The notes under the pieces: generated by a model
What the model was told of the DNA's origin: nothing
Databases searched by the model: none
The model's input: only the letters and a program-made list of their open reading frames with translations
Position numbers and translations under genes: made by a program
In this document: piece by piece, positions 10,359 through 21,933 of the stretch
Layout: every line of letters starts with the position of its first letter
Position numbering within the stretch: position 1 is the first letter of the stretch
From: Pseudomonadota bacterium
GTDB lineage: Bacteria > Pseudomonadota > Gammaproteobacteria > QQUJ01
Direction: 5' to 3'
Assembly (NCBI GenBank): GCA_008501635.1
Contig: QQUJ01000029.1
Span: forward strand, 103,582-167,581
Length of the DNA stretch: 64,000 nt

Positions 10359-11870
10359 TTAGATCTTTGACACCAGGATGTACTGGAGCAGGTTCTCCAC
10401 CGTGGCGTGCATCACCTCGGTCAGCGGCTGCGGCCAGACACCCAACAACAGCACCGCCACGGCCAGCACACCAAGAATCAGGAACTCCCGATTGTTCACG
10501 TCATCCAGAGCCGCGACATGCTCGTGCACCACCGGGCCAAACACCACGCGCTTGACCATCCACAGGGTATAGGCTGCACCGAGCACCAAGATGGTGGCCG
10601 CGAGAAACGCATACCAGATGTTTGCCTGGTAACTGCTGAGGATGACCATGAACTCCCCGACAAAACCCGAGGTGCCCGGCAATCCGGAATTGGCGAGTGC
10701 AAACAGCACCATAAACCCCGCGAAGATCGGCATGCTGTGCACCACACCGCCATAGGAGGCGATCTCGCGACTGTGCACGCGGTCGTACATCACCCCGACA
10801 CAGAGAAACAGGGCGCCGGAGATGAAGCCGTGCGAAATCATCTGCACCATGCCGCCTTCAATACCCATGATAATGGCGTCCGTGCTCCCGGAGGCACGGA
10901 CGATACCGTAGGCGATGAAAAAACCCAGGGTGACGAATCCCATGTGGGCAATCGATGAGTAGGCGATCAGTTTCTTCATGTCACTCTGCACCAGCGCAAC
11001 GAAGCCGATATAGACTACAGCTATCAACGAGAGCGCGATGACCAGCCAATCGAGCGTCTGACTCGCGTCAGGAGCAATTGGCATGGCGAAGCGCAGGAAA
11101 CCGTAGCCACCCAGTTTCAGCAGCACTGCCGCCAGGATCACCGAGCCACCGGTGGGTGCCTCAACATGGGCATCAGGCAACCATGTGTGCACCGGCCACA
11201 TCGGCACCTTGACGCCAAAGGCAAGCAGGAAGGCGAGGAAGATCAGTATCTGCGCCGTAAGACCCAGCGGCAGACGGTAAAAATCCACCAGCGCGAAGCT
11301 ACCGGTCTGCGTGTACATGTAGATCAACGAGATCAACATGAACACCGAACCGAGAAATGTGTAAAGAAAGAACTTGATCGTGGCGTAGACGCGACGTGGG
11401 CCACCCCAGATGCCGATGATCAGGAACATGGGGATCAGCAGCGCCTCCCAGAAGACATAAAAGAGCATGGCATCCAGGGCGCTGAAGACACCGATCAGGA
11501 TGCCTTCCATGATCAGGAATGCCGCCATGTAGAGATTGGGACGATCCTTGATCACCTCCCACGCCGACAGTACCACCAGCACCGTACAGAAAGTGGTCAA
11601 CAAGATCAGCGGCATGGATATACCGTCGATTCCCAGATGATAGTTGATGGCAAAGGTTTCGATCCACGGCGCAAACTCAGCGAACTGCATCTCCGCGGTG
11701 GCGCGATCGAAACCGCTCCACAGCGGCAGACTCAGCACGAAGGTGATGGTTGAGACCACGACCGCCAGTGTCTTTGCCCGATTACCCTTGTCGCCGAGGA
11801 ACGCCGTGATGAGCCCGCCCGCTATGGGGAACCAGATGAGCAGACTCAGCAGTGGAAACTCCGAATTCAT
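10359..11870 (-). CDS. nuoM: NADH-quinone oxidoreductase subunit M
   Basis: NuoM is the middle antiporter-like proton channel of complex I. The 503-residue protein shows the family motifs FYVFWEALLIPMFLIIGIWGG (key membrane Glu), FGVKVPMWPVHTWLPDAHVEAPTGGSV and LIAYSSIAHMGF, with about 14 membrane segments. It starts with ATG 13 bp after nuoL and keeps the standard L-M-N order. Confidence 0.97.
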   Translation of the reverse strand: MNSEFPLLSLLIWFPIAGGLITAFLGDKGNRAKTLAVVVSTITFVLSLPLWSGFDRATAEMQFAEFAPWIETFAINYHLGIDGISMPLILLTTFCTVLVVLSAWEVIKDRPNLYMAAFLIMEGILIGVFSALDAMLFYVFWEALLIPMFLIIGIWGGPRRVYATIKFFLYTFLGSVFMLISLIYMYTQTGSFALVDFYRLPLGLTAQILIFLAFLLAFGVKVPMWPVHTWLPDAHVEAPTGGSVILAAVLLKLGGYGFLRFAMPIAPDASQTLDWLVIALSLIAVVYIGFVALVQSDMKKLIAYSSIAHMGFVTLGFFIAYGIVRASGSTDAIIMGIEGGMVQMISHGFISGALFLCVGVMYDRVHSREIASYGGVVHSMPIFAGFMVLFALANSGLPGTSGFVGEFMVILSSYQANIWYAFLAATILVLGAAYTLWMVKRVVFGPVVHEHVAALDDVNNREFLILGVLAVAVLLLGVWPQPLTEVMHATVENLLQYILVSKI

Positions 11871-11883
11871 GAACGACTTCCCC

Positions 11884-13866
11884 TCAGACGACGAACCAGG
11901 TCAGCAGCACCAGCAGGCCAATGATCATTGCAAATGCATAGTGATAGAGATATCCGGACTGGAGTTGGCGCACGACGCCGGATACCCAGCCCACCGCGCG
12001 TGCCGAGCCGTTGACCAGGACGCCATCGATCAGAATACAATCACCGAGACGCCAGAGTAGATCGCCCATCCCGCGTCCACCGCGCGCCAGGACCTTTTCA
12101 TTAAAATCGTCGAATCCATATTTGTTGATAAGGATCTCGTGGAAAAAGGCAAGACGCCGGCGAATCATCTCCGGAACATCCGGCCGTTTCATGTAGAGGA
12201 ACCAGGCCGTGAATACGCCGCCCACCGCGAGCCAGAAGGGTGCTGTCCCAAAAGCGTGGGTCGCCATGGCCCACCAGCCGTGGAAATGTCCGCTCAAGGT
12301 CGCCATCGCCCCGTGCTCGGGCGAAATCACAATGGCGTCACCGAAATAGCCGCCAAAGAGAAGCGGCTCGATCGTCAGCGCGCCGATAAAGACCGACGGG
12401 ATCGCCAGCAGTATCAGCGGAATGGTCACCACCTTGGGTGTTTCGTGCAGATGCTCGCGGGTGTGATGGTCCATACGCTCCTCGCCCCAGAAGGTGAGGA
12501 AGTACATGCGGAAGCTGTAGAGTGCGGTAACGAATACGCCCGCCATGACCGCCCAATAAGCCAGCTCCGCACCCGCAATATTCGAAGCGTGGACAGCCTC
12601 GATGATCGAATCCTTGGAGTAGAAACCGGAAAAGAGTGGTGTACCGATCAGCGCCAGCGAACCGATCAGCGAGGTCCAGTGCGTAATCGGCATGTACTTG
12701 CGCAGGCCGCCCATCTTGCGCATGTCCTGCTCGTGATGCATCGCGATGATCACAGAACCGGCGCCAAGGAACAGCAGTGCCTTGAAGAAGGCATGCGTCA
12801 TCAGGTGGAAGATCGCGACTGAGTAGGCCGAAACACCGAGTGCGACCGTCATGTAGCCGAGTTGCGAAAGTGTCGAATAAGCCACCACGCGCTTGATGTC
12901 GTTTTGCACCAGGCCCAGCAATCCCATAAAGAAGGCCGTGATCGCCCCGATCACCAGCACAAAGCTCAGCGCCGTGTCCGACAGTTCGAACAGCGGTGAC
13001 ATGCGCGCCACCATGAAGATACCGGCCGTTACCATGGTTGCGGCGTGGATCAGGGCCGAAATCGGTGTCGGGCCCTCCATGGAATCCGGCAGCCAGACGT
13101 GCAGCGGTACCTGTGCCGATTTACCCATTGCGCCAATGAAGAGCAGGATGCAGATCAGTGTCATCACCGACCAATCCTGGGTTCCGATCACCTGAACAGT
13201 GGCATCCCGTAACTCGGGCGCCGCCGCAAACACCTGCGCGTAGTCGAGCGTATTGAAATAGAACAGCACAGAGGCGATACCGAGCAGAAAACCGAAATCT
13301 CCCACACGATTGACCAGGAACGCCTTCATATTGGCGAAAACCGCCGAGGGGCGTACCGACCAGAACCCGATCAGCAGATAGGAGACCACGCCCACCGCCT
13401 CCCACCCGAAGAAGAGTTGGAGAAAGTTGTTGGACATGACCAGCATCAGCATCGAGAACGTGAACAATGAGATATAGCTGAAAAAGCGCTGGTAGCTGTT
13501 GCGTCCGGCGCGGCTGGTTTCCGGCCAGTTGTGCTCATCGTCGGCCATGTAGCCGATGGTGTAGATATGCACCATCAGCGAAACGAAGTTCACCACGCAC
13601 ATCATCAGCACGGTGAGGCTGTCGATCAGGAAACCGACCTCAAAGACGTATCCGCCGCTGGTCAGCCACGTGTAGACGGCACCATTGAAGATATTTCCGT
13701 CGAACACCACATCTTTCAGCACGATCAACGACAGCAGAAACGAAATCCCGACGCCGACCGTTGTTATCCAGTGTGCTCCCGCCCGGCCAATACGCCCGCC
13801 GAACAGGCCCGCGATGATGGCGCCGGCCAACGGAAAAAGGATAATCGCAAGGTAAACCTTCTCCAT
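11884..13866 (-). CDS. nuoL: NADH-quinone oxidoreductase subunit L
   Basis: NuoL is the distal proton-pumping subunit of complex I and carries the long lateral helix along the membrane arm. The 660-residue length includes that C-terminal extension. Seen in the sequence: [53 protein letters not shown] (a longer family signature, quoted in part only) and [12 protein letters not shown]. It begins 4 bp after nuoK and is followed by nuoM after 13 bp, so the three genes are likely translationally linked. Confidence 0.97.
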   Translation of the reverse strand: MEKVYLAIILFPLAGAIIAGLFGGRIGRAGAHWITTVGVGISFLLSLIVLKDVVFDGNIFNGAVYTWLTSGGYVFEVGFLIDSLTVLMMCVVNFVSLMVHIYTIGYMADDEHNWPETSRAGRNSYQRFFSYISLFTFSMLMLVMSNNFLQLFFGWEAVGVVSYLLIGFWSVRPSAVFANMKAFLVNRVGDFGFLLGIASVLFYFNTLDYAQVFAAAPELRDATVQVIGTQDWSVMTLICILLFIGAMGKSAQVPLHVWLPDSMEGPTPISALIHAATMVTAGIFMVARMSPLFELSDTALSFVLVIGAITAFFMGLLGLVQNDIKRVVAYSTLSQLGYMTVALGVSAYSVAIFHLMTHAFFKALLFLGAGSVIIAMHHEQDMRKMGGLRKYMPITHWTSLIGSLALIGTPLFSGFYSKDSIIEAVHASNIAGAELAYWAVMAGVFVTALYSFRMYFLTFWGEERMDHHTREHLHETPKVVTIPLILLAIPSVFIGALTIEPLLFGGYFGDAIVISPEHGAMATLSGHFHGWWAMATHAFGTAPFWLAVGGVFTAWFLYMKRPDVPEMIRRRLAFFHEILINKYGFDDFNEKVLARGGRGMGDLLWRLGDCILIDGVLVNGSARAVGWVSGVVRQLQSGYLYHYAFAMIIGLLVLLTWFVV

Positions 13867-13870
13867 CCCC

Positions 13871-14176
13871 TTAACCCTTCATCATGTCCAGGTCGTTCAC
13901 ATTGATGGTGCGCCGATTACGGAACAGCACCACCAGAATCGCCAAGCCGATGGCGGCCTCCGCGGCGGCGACCGTCAGGATAAAGAAGACGAAGACCTGC
14001 CCGCCGGTATCACCCAGAAAATGGGAAAAAGCGATGAAGTTCATGTTGACCGCCAACAACATCAGTTCGATGGCCATCAACAGAATCAGCACGTTCTTGC
14101 GATTGAGAAAAATTCCCGCCACGCTGAGTGCGAACAGGATCGCGCCCAAGGTGAGGTAGTTTGACAAGTCAATCAT
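13871..14176 (-). CDS. nuoK: NADH-quinone oxidoreductase subunit K
   Basis: NuoK is a small three-helix membrane subunit homologous to MrpC, with two glutamates in the membrane that take part in proton transfer. The 101-residue protein has them in the expected places ([11 protein letters not shown] and [13 protein letters not shown]). It lies between nuoJ (77 bp) and nuoL (4 bp). Confidence 0.97.
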   Translation of the reverse strand: MIDLSNYLTLGAILFALSVAGIFLNRKNVLILLMAIELMLLAVNMNFIAFSHFLGDTGGQVFVFFILTVAAAEAAIGLAILVVLFRNRRTINVNDLDMMKG

Positions 14177-14253
14177 TGTTGTTCCCCATACCCTGCCTCG
14201 CGGCGCAGGCGACTATGTCTTTCGCTTTCGGACTCGCGTTTCTGGTCGCGAGG

Positions 14254-14865
14254 CTAGCTTTCAACTTTTTTCTCCGCTTCCATCTTCACCAGGCGAACGC
14301 GATCGGCACGGCGTACCGCGATCTGCCTGGTCGGATCCTGATGGCGTGTCCCCGGGCGACGCCGCAGTGTCAAAGTAATAGCTGCAACGATGGCGATCAG
14401 CAGGATGACCGACGCGATCTCAAAGGGATAGAAATAGTCGGTGTAAAGAATCATCCCTAACTCGCGGGTATTGCTGTAATCGGCACCGTGCCGCAATGGC
14501 GCCGGCATGTGCACGCCGTCGAAGTAACGCGTGCTCACCACCATCATCATCTCGGCGACCATCACCACGGCGATGCCCGCTCCCAGCGGCAGATAACTCA
14601 TGAAACCCTCGCGCAGTTGATCGATGTTGATATCGAGCATCATCACCACGAACAGGAACAACACCATCACTGCGCCGACATAGACCAGCACCAGGGTGAT
14701 CGCCAGGAATTCAGCCTCGGCCAACAGCCAGATCGCCGATGAGGTCACAAAACACAAAACCAGGAACATGGCGGCGTGCACGGGATTGCGCGCCGTGATT
14801 ACACGAAACGCGGCAAAGACCAGAATGGCCGCAAATAAAAAGAAGATACCCTGCTCTAGCGTCAT
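14254..14865 (-). CDS. nuoJ: NADH-quinone oxidoreductase subunit J
   Basis: NuoJ is a five-helix membrane subunit near the quinone-channel side of the proton arm. The 203-residue protein has the family core VYVGAVMVLFLFVVMMLDI near residue 60 and a polar C-terminal tail rich in Arg and Lys. It follows nuoI by 44 bp. Confidence 0.96.
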   Translation of the reverse strand: MTLEQGIFFLFAAILVFAAFRVITARNPVHAAMFLVLCFVTSSAIWLLAEAEFLAITLVLVYVGAVMVLFLFVVMMLDINIDQLREGFMSYLPLGAGIAVVMVAEMMMVVSTRYFDGVHMPAPLRHGADYSNTRELGMILYTDYFYPFEIASVILLIAIVAAITLTLRRRPGTRHQDPTRQIAVRRADRVRLVKMEAEKKVES

Positions 14866-14909
14866 GAGATGTTCAACTCTCGTTCGTCAGTCACCGTTTT
14901 CCATGGCCA

Positions 14910-15398
14910 TCAGCGATAGGGCGCATCAGCCGCTCGACGCTCGGCGATTTCCACCTCATAGCGATCGCCGATGGCCAACAGTTTCTCCTTGGTCATTACC
15001 TGCTCACCGCGATTTTCAAAGTGATACTCGAAGATATGGGTCTCGACGACGGCATCCACCGGGCAGGCCTCTTCGCAGTAGCCGCAGAAGATGCACTTGA
15101 ACAGATCAATGTCATAACGCGTTGTCCGGCGTTGGCCATCCTCGCGGGGCTCGGCCTCGATGGTGATCGCCAGCGCCGGGCAGACCGCTTCGCACAGTTT
15201 GCAGGCGATGCAGCGCTCCTCGCCGTTGGCGTAACGGCGTAGCGCGTGGATGCCGCGAAACCGCGGCGACATGGGCGTTTTCTCATCCGGGTACTGGACG
15301 GTGATTTTTCGGCCAAACAGATGTTTGCCGGTCACGCGCAGTCCCAGTAACAGTTCCCAGAGAAACAGACTCTTGATGTAGTTCGTCACTGTATTCAT
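14910..15398 (-). CDS. nuoI: NADH-quinone oxidoreductase subunit I
   Basis: NuoI carries the two 4Fe-4S clusters (N6a, N6b) that pass electrons towards NuoB. The ATG at 15398 has a GAGGTGACGGCA ribosome site and gives 162 residues starting [17 protein letters not shown]; a longer in-frame opening lies inside nuoH and was not used. Two ferredoxin motifs are present: [12 protein letters not shown] and [12 protein letters not shown]. It sits 10 bp after nuoH. Confidence 0.97.
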   Translation of the reverse strand: MNTVTNYIKSLFLWELLLGLRVTGKHLFGRKITVQYPDEKTPMSPRFRGIHALRRYANGEERCIACKLCEAVCPALAITIEAEPREDGQRRTTRYDIDLFKCIFCGYCEEACPVDAVVETHIFEYHFENRGEQVMTKEKLLAIGDRYEVEIAERRAADAPYR

Positions 15399-15408
15399 TG
15401 CCGTCACC

Positions 15409-16437
15409 TCAATCGAACCACGGCGGCAGATCAACCACCACACCCAATCCAACTACCAGCAGCCAGACGATCGTGATCGGGATAAACACCTTCCAGCCCA
15501 GGCGCATGATCTGATCGTAGCGATAACGCGGGAACGTGGCGCGGAACCACAAAAAGCAAAATAGGAAGAACGCGGTCTTGGAAGCCAGCCATAGGATACC
15601 CGGCACCCAGGCAAACAGCGGCTCCAACAACGGAATACCTTCGAAGGGTGACAACCAGCCCCCAAGGAAGAAGAGCGATGCCAGCACCGAGATCAGGATC
15701 ATTGCCGCATATTCGGCGAGAAAGAAGACGGCAAAGGCCATGCCGCCGTATTCCACGTGGAATCCGGCGACAATCTCCGACTCACCCTCGGCCACATCGA
15801 AAGGCGCGCGATTGGTTTCGGCCACACCTGAGATGAAATAGATGACGAACAGCGGCAGCAGCGGCAACCAGAACCAGTGCAGGACGCTGCCCTGCTGCGC
15901 GCGCACGATCTCGCTCAGATTGAGACTTTGTGCCGCCAGCAGTACGCCGACCACAGCAAAACCCATGGCGATCTCGTAGGAGACCATCTGCGCCCCGGAA
16001 CGCATCGCACCCAACAGCGCATACTTGGAGTTGGAGGACCAGCCGGCAATCAGCACGCCATAGGCCTCCAACGAGGTGAGGGCGAGGATGAACAGCAAAC
16101 CGGCGTCGATATCGGCCAGCACCCATCCCTCATCGAAGGGGATCACCGCCCAGGCCGCCAGTACCGGAGTAATCGAAAGTACCGGCGCCAGAACGAACAT
16201 GATGCGATTGGCCTCGGCCGGAAGGATGATCTCCTTGAACGCCAGCTTGGCCGCGTCCGCAATCGGCTGCAGCCACCCGCGTGGTCCAACCCGGTTGGGA
16301 CCGATGCGCACCTGCATGTAGCCGATGATTTTGCGTTCGGCATAGGTGAGATAGGCCACCGCGCCCATCAACGGCAGAACGATGACCAGAATCTTGGCCA
16401 GGGTTATAACCAGATATTCGATGTCGGCAAGCTCCAC
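15409..16437 (-). CDS. nuoH: NADH-quinone oxidoreductase subunit H
   Basis: NuoH joins the membrane and peripheral arms and forms much of the quinone chamber. The 342-residue protein has eight or so membrane helices and the conserved loops [18 protein letters not shown] and [20 protein letters not shown] (the second quoted exactly at 20 residues). The start codon is GTG. It is 24 bp after nuoG and 10 bp before nuoI. Confidence 0.97.
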   Translation of the reverse strand: MELADIEYLVITLAKILVIVLPLMGAVAYLTYAERKIIGYMQVRIGPNRVGPRGWLQPIADAAKLAFKEIILPAEANRIMFVLAPVLSITPVLAAWAVIPFDEGWVLADIDAGLLFILALTSLEAYGVLIAGWSSNSKYALLGAMRSGAQMVSYEIAMGFAVVGVLLAAQSLNLSEIVRAQQGSVLHWFWLPLLPLFVIYFISGVAETNRAPFDVAEGESEIVAGFHVEYGGMAFAVFFLAEYAAMILISVLASLFFLGGWLSPFEGIPLLEPLFAWVPGILWLASKTAFFLFCFLWFRATFPRYRYDQIMRLGWKVFIPITIVWLLVVGLGVVVDLPPWFD

Positions 16438-16461
16438 GTGATCCCCCGGTGTTATCCGATC

Positions 16462-18825
16462 CTACCCGTGTACCAATTCGATCGGCCCCATGGCCGGGCC
16501 CAGCTCCGCCGTCTCCGCAAGACCCGCCGCCAGCCACACCACTCCATCGGGTACTCGTTCGTCAATGCTCAGCGGCAGCGTCACGCGACCCTCGCCCTGC
16601 ACCGCAACCGCCAGTTCGGCTCCTTGCAATCCAAGTCGATCGGCCAGAGTGGGTGCCACAGCAATCCAGGCACGTTCGGCGTCCGCGGTCGCCTGTAACG
16701 GCTGTGAGCGCCGCACCAACGCGTCGACTGCGTAGATCGGTACATCACCAATACGTTGCAGCGCACCGTTGATCGTCGCTTGCGGCGCGGGGATGGTATC
16801 GATATTCAACGCGGAAACTGCCTGCGAACCAACCATGCCGCGAAGCTCGCTCAGCACCTGTTCACTGCTGGCGTAATCAAAACCCTCGACCTTCAGCAGA
16901 TTGGCCAGCACGCGCAAAACCTTCCAGGCGGGGCGGCTGTCGCCGGGGGGCAGCGCTGCACCTTTGAAACTCTGCCAATCGCCCTGAGCGCTGATGTAGG
17001 TGCCCGAGGTTTCGGCAAACAGCGCGATGGGCAGCAACACATCGGCGACCCGCTCCAGCGCAGGGGTGCGGTAGGCGCTCAAGGCAACGACGTGTTCCGC
17101 CTGCGCCAAAGCGGCGACGGTGGCGCGCGCGTCGGCGCTGTCGCGATCGGGCTCGACTCCCAATAAAAGGTAACCCTTGCGCGGCGCAGCGACCATGGCG
17201 GCGGCATCGAGTCCCGGATCCGACCTGGCGCCCGCAGTACCGCGGCGTGGCAGCGCGCCGGCAATCCATGCCCCCGCGTTGTTGGCTGCCTCCGGGAGAT
17301 AGCCGATACGGACGGCAGCGCTCTGCGCGATAAACGCAGCTAGCGCGCGCATTGTCGCGGCATTGGGATCGGTATTGGCCAAGTTGCCGACCAGCACCAC
17401 GCCCCGATCGGCGCTTTTCAGGCTTGCGGCGATCGCTCGATGCTTCTCGTTAACCTCGACACCGCTCAGGGCTTGTTCCAAACCCTGCGGTATCTTTGCG
17501 TGACCAAGTTCAGCGACAGCGCTTGCTACGGCGGCCAGCTCACCCACCAGCCGGGCGGGAGCGGCGATACACTTTTCTGCAATATCGAAGTGAAAATCGA
17601 AATCGATCGGATTGACCGCATGCACCGCAGCGCCGTAAAGCGCCGCCTTGCGCACGCGATGCGCCGCCAGCGGCTGCTCCTTGCGGATGTTGCTGCCAAC
17701 CAGCAATATCGCCTCCTGCTCCTCCAGCTCCGCCAGTGACATGCCCAGCGCAGGGTACAACGGCGCCGCATCGTCATCACGAAAATCCACCTGGCGCAAC
17801 CGATGGTCGATGTTGCTACAGCCAAGCCCGCGCGCCAGTTTTTGAGTCAGGTAGAGTTCTTCCAGCGTCGCGCCCGGACTGGCAAGAACGCCCAGTGCAT
17901 CACCACCATCGGCGGTGGTCGCGGCGATTCCCCGGGCCGCCGCCTCAAGGGCCTCCTCCCAACTCGCAGCGCGCCAGGCGCCGTCCTGTTTGATCAGGGG
18001 TGTAGTGAGGCGGTCATCGCTATCGATTCCCAGATAGCTGAAGCGGTCACGATCGGAGATCCAACATTCGTTGATCGACTCGTTGTCGCGCGGCACCACG
18101 CGCATGACCTTGCCGCGTCGTGTATGCAGGTAGATGTTGGTACCCAGCCCATCATGCGGAGCGATGCCCTCATGTTGCGTCATCTCCCAGGCACGCGCCT
18201 GAAAGCGGAACGGTTTGGAGGTAAGCGCTCCCACCGGGCAAAGATCGATGACATTGCCCGACATCTCGGAACTCACCGACTCTTCGAGGTAGGTGCCGAT
18301 GGTCATGTGCTCGCCACGCCCCGTGGCGCCCAACTCACGCACACCGGCCACTTCGGCCCCGAATCGTATGCAGCGGGTACAGTGGATACAGCGCGTCAAA
18401 TCGGTGGAGATCAGTGAACCGATGTTCTTGTCCTTGACGACCCGCTTCGATTCTGCGTAACGGGACACGTCACTGCCGTAGCCCATGGCGAGGTCCTGCA
18501 GTTCGCACTCACCGCCCTGATCGCAGATCGGGCAGTCGAGCGGATGATTGATGAGCAGGAATTCCATAACGCCCTTCTGCGCAGCGATGGCCTTCGGTGA
18601 ATCGGTTATTACCTTCATGCCCTCAGTGACCGGAGTGGCGCACGCGGGCAGCGGTTTGGGCGCCTTTTCCACCTCCACCAGGCACATACGGCAGTTGGCC
18701 GCTATGGAAAGCTTTTTGTGATAGCAAAACCGTGGGATAGCGATCCCCGCCTGATCGGCAGCTTCGATCACCATCGAGCCTTCGCGGGCTTCGATCTCGA
18801 TGCCGTTGATCTCGACCTTTACCAT
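16462..18825 (-). CDS. nuoG: NADH-quinone oxidoreductase subunit G
   Basis: NuoG is the large iron-sulfur subunit that carries electrons from NuoF towards NuoI. The ATG at 18825 gives 787 residues starting MVKVEINGIEIEAREG; a GTG seven codons upstream is possible but has no ribosome site. N-terminal motifs for the 2Fe-2S and 4Fe-4S clusters are CYHKKLSIAANCRMC, the His-Cys segment CPICDQGGECELQD and CIHCTRCIRF. The remainder resembles a molybdopterin oxidoreductase without obvious catalytic function, as usual for NuoG. Confidence 0.96.
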   Translation of the reverse strand: MVKVEINGIEIEAREGSMVIEAADQAGIAIPRFCYHKKLSIAANCRMCLVEVEKAPKPLPACATPVTEGMKVITDSPKAIAAQKGVMEFLLINHPLDCPICDQGGECELQDLAMGYGSDVSRYAESKRVVKDKNIGSLISTDLTRCIHCTRCIRFGAEVAGVRELGATGRGEHMTIGTYLEESVSSEMSGNVIDLCPVGALTSKPFRFQARAWEMTQHEGIAPHDGLGTNIYLHTRRGKVMRVVPRDNESINECWISDRDRFSYLGIDSDDRLTTPLIKQDGAWRAASWEEALEAAARGIAATTADGGDALGVLASPGATLEELYLTQKLARGLGCSNIDHRLRQVDFRDDDAAPLYPALGMSLAELEEQEAILLVGSNIRKEQPLAAHRVRKAALYGAAVHAVNPIDFDFHFDIAEKCIAAPARLVGELAAVASAVAELGHAKIPQGLEQALSGVEVNEKHRAIAASLKSADRGVVLVGNLANTDPNAATMRALAAFIAQSAAVRIGYLPEAANNAGAWIAGALPRRGTAGARSDPGLDAAAMVAAPRKGYLLLGVEPDRDSADARATVAALAQAEHVVALSAYRTPALERVADVLLPIALFAETSGTYISAQGDWQSFKGAALPPGDSRPAWKVLRVLANLLKVEGFDYASSEQVLSELRGMVGSQAVSALNIDTIPAPQATINGALQRIGDVPIYAVDALVRRSQPLQATADAERAWIAVAPTLADRLGLQGAELAVAVQGEGRVTLPLSIDERVPDGVVWLAAGLAETAELGPAMGPIELVHG

Positions 18826-18873
18826 GTTCCGAATTCCATCATTCACTAACCGTTATCAGAGACGCCGTGCCGC

Positions 18874-20148
18874 TCAGGCATTACCGACCATGCAGCGTTT
18901 ATGTTCGATGTGATATTCGAACTCATCGTGATAGTGTTTGAGAAAGCTCTGCACCGGCATCGCCGCAGCATCGCCGAGCGCGCAGATGGTACGGCCCATG
19001 ATGTTGCCCGCAACACTGTTGAGTTTTTCCAGATCCTCGGGGCAGCCCTGGCCATGCTCGATGCGATGCACCATGCGCGCCAGCCACCCCGTCCCCTCGC
19101 GGCACGGCGTGCATTGACCGCACGACTCCTCGTAATAGAAGTGCGACAACCTCGCCAGCGTCTTGACCATGCAGGTGGTTTCATCCATTACGATGACCGA
19201 ACCGGCACCCAGCATCGAACCCACTTTGGCGATGCCATCGTAGTCCATGGTGGCTTGCATCATCTGCTCGGCCGGTACAACGGGGGTCGATGATCCACCG
19301 GGTATCACCGCCTTGAGTTTACGGCCCTTCCAGACGCCGCCCGCCATCTGCAGCAAATCTGCAAAGGGCGTTCCCATGGGAATCTCGAAATTGCCGGGTC
19401 TCTCCACGTGTCCCGAGACACAAAACAGCTTCGAGCCACCGTTATTGGGTTTACCCATCTCCAGAAACCACTCGCCCCCCTCCTGCAAAATGGCAGGAAC
19501 CGAGGCCAGCGATTCGGTGTTGTTGATCGTCGTGGGACGGCCATACAGGCCGTAGTTCGCCGGGAACGGCGGCTTGAAACGCGGCTGCCCCTTCTTGCCT
19601 TCGATGGATTCGAGGAGCGCGGTCTCTTCGCCGCAGATATAGGCGCCGGCGCCGAGATGGGTATGGATCTCGAAATCGAAACCGGAACCCAGGATGTCGT
19701 TGCCGAGATAACCCGCTACACGCGCCTCGTGCAGCGCCTTTTCGAAGCACTCGTAGGGCTCCCAGAACTCGCCGCGAATGTAGTTGTAACCGACACTGGC
19801 ACCGATGGTGTAACCACCGATGATCATTCCCTCGATCAGCTGATGCGGGTTGTAGCGCAAGATGTCACGGTCTTTACAGGTACCCGGCTCCCCTTCATCG
19901 GAGTTACAGATCAGGTACTTCTGGCCGGGAAGGTTGCGCGGCATGAAACTCCATTTGAGCCCGGTGGGAAAACCCGCGCCACCACGGCCGCGCAATGCCG
20001 ATTTTTTCAGCTCTTCGATAATCGTTTCTGCCGGTGTCTTCTCCTTGAGTATCCTCTCCAGGACAGAATAGCCACCGACGCTTTTATAGCTTTCGAGAGC
20101 CGCGGGGTTGTTCAGATGCAGGGTGCGGAAACAGGTCTCGTTGGCCAT
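18874..20148 (-). CDS. nuoF: NADH-quinone oxidoreductase subunit F
   Basis: NuoF binds NADH and FMN and holds cluster N3; it is the electron entry of complex I. The ATG at 20148 gives 424 residues and has GGAG, part of the nuoE stop region, as ribosome site. Motifs seen: [17 protein letters not shown] (FMN and NADH site), [13 protein letters not shown] and [15 protein letters not shown] (N3 cluster). It begins 4 bp after the nuoE stop. Confidence 0.97.
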   Translation of the reverse strand: MANETCFRTLHLNNPAALESYKSVGGYSVLERILKEKTPAETIIEELKKSALRGRGGAGFPTGLKWSFMPRNLPGQKYLICNSDEGEPGTCKDRDILRYNPHQLIEGMIIGGYTIGASVGYNYIRGEFWEPYECFEKALHEARVAGYLGNDILGSGFDFEIHTHLGAGAYICGEETALLESIEGKKGQPRFKPPFPANYGLYGRPTTINNTESLASVPAILQEGGEWFLEMGKPNNGGSKLFCVSGHVERPGNFEIPMGTPFADLLQMAGGVWKGRKLKAVIPGGSSTPVVPAEQMMQATMDYDGIAKVGSMLGAGSVIVMDETTCMVKTLARLSHFYYEESCGQCTPCREGTGWLARMVHRIEHGQGCPEDLEKLNSVAGNIMGRTICALGDAAAMPVQSFLKHYHDEFEYHIEHKRCMVGNA

Positions 20149-20152
20149 GCCC

Positions 20153-20665
20153 TTACTCCAAGCCGTCCAGGAAAGCATCGATGGACTCGGGAGTCAGATT
20201 CTCGTGATACTCCCTGCCCACCTGCATGACCGGCGCGTTGACACAGGCGCCCAGGCATTCGACTTCTTTCAATGTGATCTTTCCGTCTTCCGTCGTGCCG
20301 CCCATTTCGACGCCGAGACGCTGTTTCAGGTGCGCGACGATCTCCTCCGAACCGCGCAGCTGGCAGGAGATATTGGTGCACAGGCAGAGCTTGGTCTTGC
20401 CGACCGGCCGCAACTCGTACATCGAGTAGAAGGTGGCCACCTCGTAGACGGCAATGGCGGGCATCTGCAGATACTCGGCAACGGCGTCCATGAGGTCGCT
20501 GGTCAACCAGCCACCGTTCTGCTCCTGCGCGACGCGCAGCGCGGCCATCACGGCCGACTGCCGCTGCTCAGCCGGATACTTGTCAATCCACTGATCGATC
20601 TCGTTCAGCGAGGCTGGCGTCAGTAGTCCGATCCTGGGCTCTTTGCTCTTGCTCTGGGAACTCAC
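20153..20665 (-). CDS. nuoE: NADH-quinone oxidoreductase subunit E
   Basis: NuoE is the thioredoxin-like subunit with the 2Fe-2S cluster N1a, and pairs with NuoF and NuoG. The start chosen is GTG in the sequence GTGA, which overlaps the nuoD stop by 4 nt and gives 170 residues. Cluster cysteines are seen in [10 protein letters not shown] and [11 protein letters not shown]. The frame is open far upstream inside nuoD, but that part has no meaning in this family. Confidence 0.95.
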   Translation of the reverse strand: MSSQSKSKEPRIGLLTPASLNEIDQWIDKYPAEQRQSAVMAALRVAQEQNGGWLTSDLMDAVAEYLQMPAIAVYEVATFYSMYELRPVGKTKLCLCTNISCQLRGSEEIVAHLKQRLGVEMGGTTEDGKITLKEVECLGACVNAPVMQVGREYHENLTPESIDAFLDGLE

Positions 20666-21915
20666 CGGTCGATCTCTCCAAACACAATGTCCTGGGTACC
20701 GATCACTGCAACCACATCGGCCAGCATGTGACCTTTGACCATCTCGTTCATCGCGGCAAGATGCGCGAACCCGGGGGCGCGCGCCTTGAGTCGGTAGGGC
20801 TTGTTGGCGCCGTCGGAGATCAGGTAGATACCGAACTCGCCCTTGGGGTGCTCGATACCCGCGTAGACCTCCCCCTCCGGTACGCAGTAACCCTCGGTGA
20901 ACAGCTTGAAGTGATGAATCAGGGATTCCATGTCCTCCTTCATCTCTTCGCGGGGCGGAGGCGCGATCTTGTGATCGTCGACCATCACGGGACCCGGGTT
21001 GGCGCGCAGCCAATCGACGCACTGTTTGATGATCCGGTTCGATTGGCGCATCTCTTCCATGCGCACCAGATAGCGGTCGTAGCAATCGCCGTTGACCCCC
21101 ACGGGTATGTCGAAATCGAGGCGATCATAGACTTCGTAAGGTTGCTTCTTGCGCAAATCCCACTCGACGCCCGAACCGCGCAACATCGGTCCGGTGAAAC
21201 CAAGCTGCAGCGCGCGCTCGGCTGAAACGGCGCCGATGCCCACCGTGCGTTGTTTCCATATCCGGTTATCGGTCAACAACGTTTCGTAATCGTCGACATA
21301 GGCAGGAAAACGTTGGGTAAAGTTGTCGATAAAATCGAGCAGCGAGCCCTGACGGTTGGCATTGAGCCGCTCCACATCCTTGGCGTTGTGCCACTTGGAT
21401 GCCGAGTAATGCGGCATGCGGTCCGGCAGATCGCGGTAGACGCCTCCGGGCCGATAGTAGGCCGCGTGCATGCGTGCGCCCGAGACCGCCTCGTAGCAAT
21501 CCATCAGATCTTCGCGCTCGCGGAATGCGTAGAGAAACATCGTCATCGCCCCGACATCCAGTGCATGGGTGCCGATCCACATCAGATGATTGAGGATGCG
21601 GGTGATCTCATCGAACATCACGCGGATGTATTGGGCACGGATAGGCACCTCGATTCCCAGCAATCGCTCGATGGCAATGACGTAAGCATGCTCGTTGCAC
21701 AACATGGAGACGTAGTCGAGCCGATCCATGTAGGGAACACTCTGATTGAACGGCTTGCTTTCAGCGAGCTTTTCCGTGGCGCGATGCAGCAGTCCGATAT
21801 GCGGATCGGCACGCTGAATCACCTCACCGTTCATCTCCAGCACCAGACGCAATACGCCGTGGGCCGCCGGGTGCTGCGGCCCAAAGTTGATCGTATAGTT
21901 GCGAATCTCAGCCAT
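20662..21915 (-). CDS. nuoD: NADH-quinone oxidoreductase subunit D
   Basis: NuoD (49-kDa subunit) lines the quinone site together with NuoB. The 417-residue protein shows [20 protein letters not shown], the helix with [11 protein letters not shown], and a C-terminal DIVFGEIDR. nuoC and nuoD are separate genes here, unlike the fused nuoCD of E. coli. The stop codon overlaps the nuoE start. Confidence 0.97.
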   Translation of the reverse strand: MAEIRNYTINFGPQHPAAHGVLRLVLEMNGEVIQRADPHIGLLHRATEKLAESKPFNQSVPYMDRLDYVSMLCNEHAYVIAIERLLGIEVPIRAQYIRVMFDEITRILNHLMWIGTHALDVGAMTMFLYAFREREDLMDCYEAVSGARMHAAYYRPGGVYRDLPDRMPHYSASKWHNAKDVERLNANRQGSLLDFIDNFTQRFPAYVDDYETLLTDNRIWKQRTVGIGAVSAERALQLGFTGPMLRGSGVEWDLRKKQPYEVYDRLDFDIPVGVNGDCYDRYLVRMEEMRQSNRIIKQCVDWLRANPGPVMVDDHKIAPPPREEMKEDMESLIHHFKLFTEGYCVPEGEVYAGIEHPKGEFGIYLISDGANKPYRLKARAPGFAHLAAMNEMVKGHMLADVVAVIGTQDIVFGEIDR

Positions 21916-21933
21916 TGTTCATTGATCCGATAA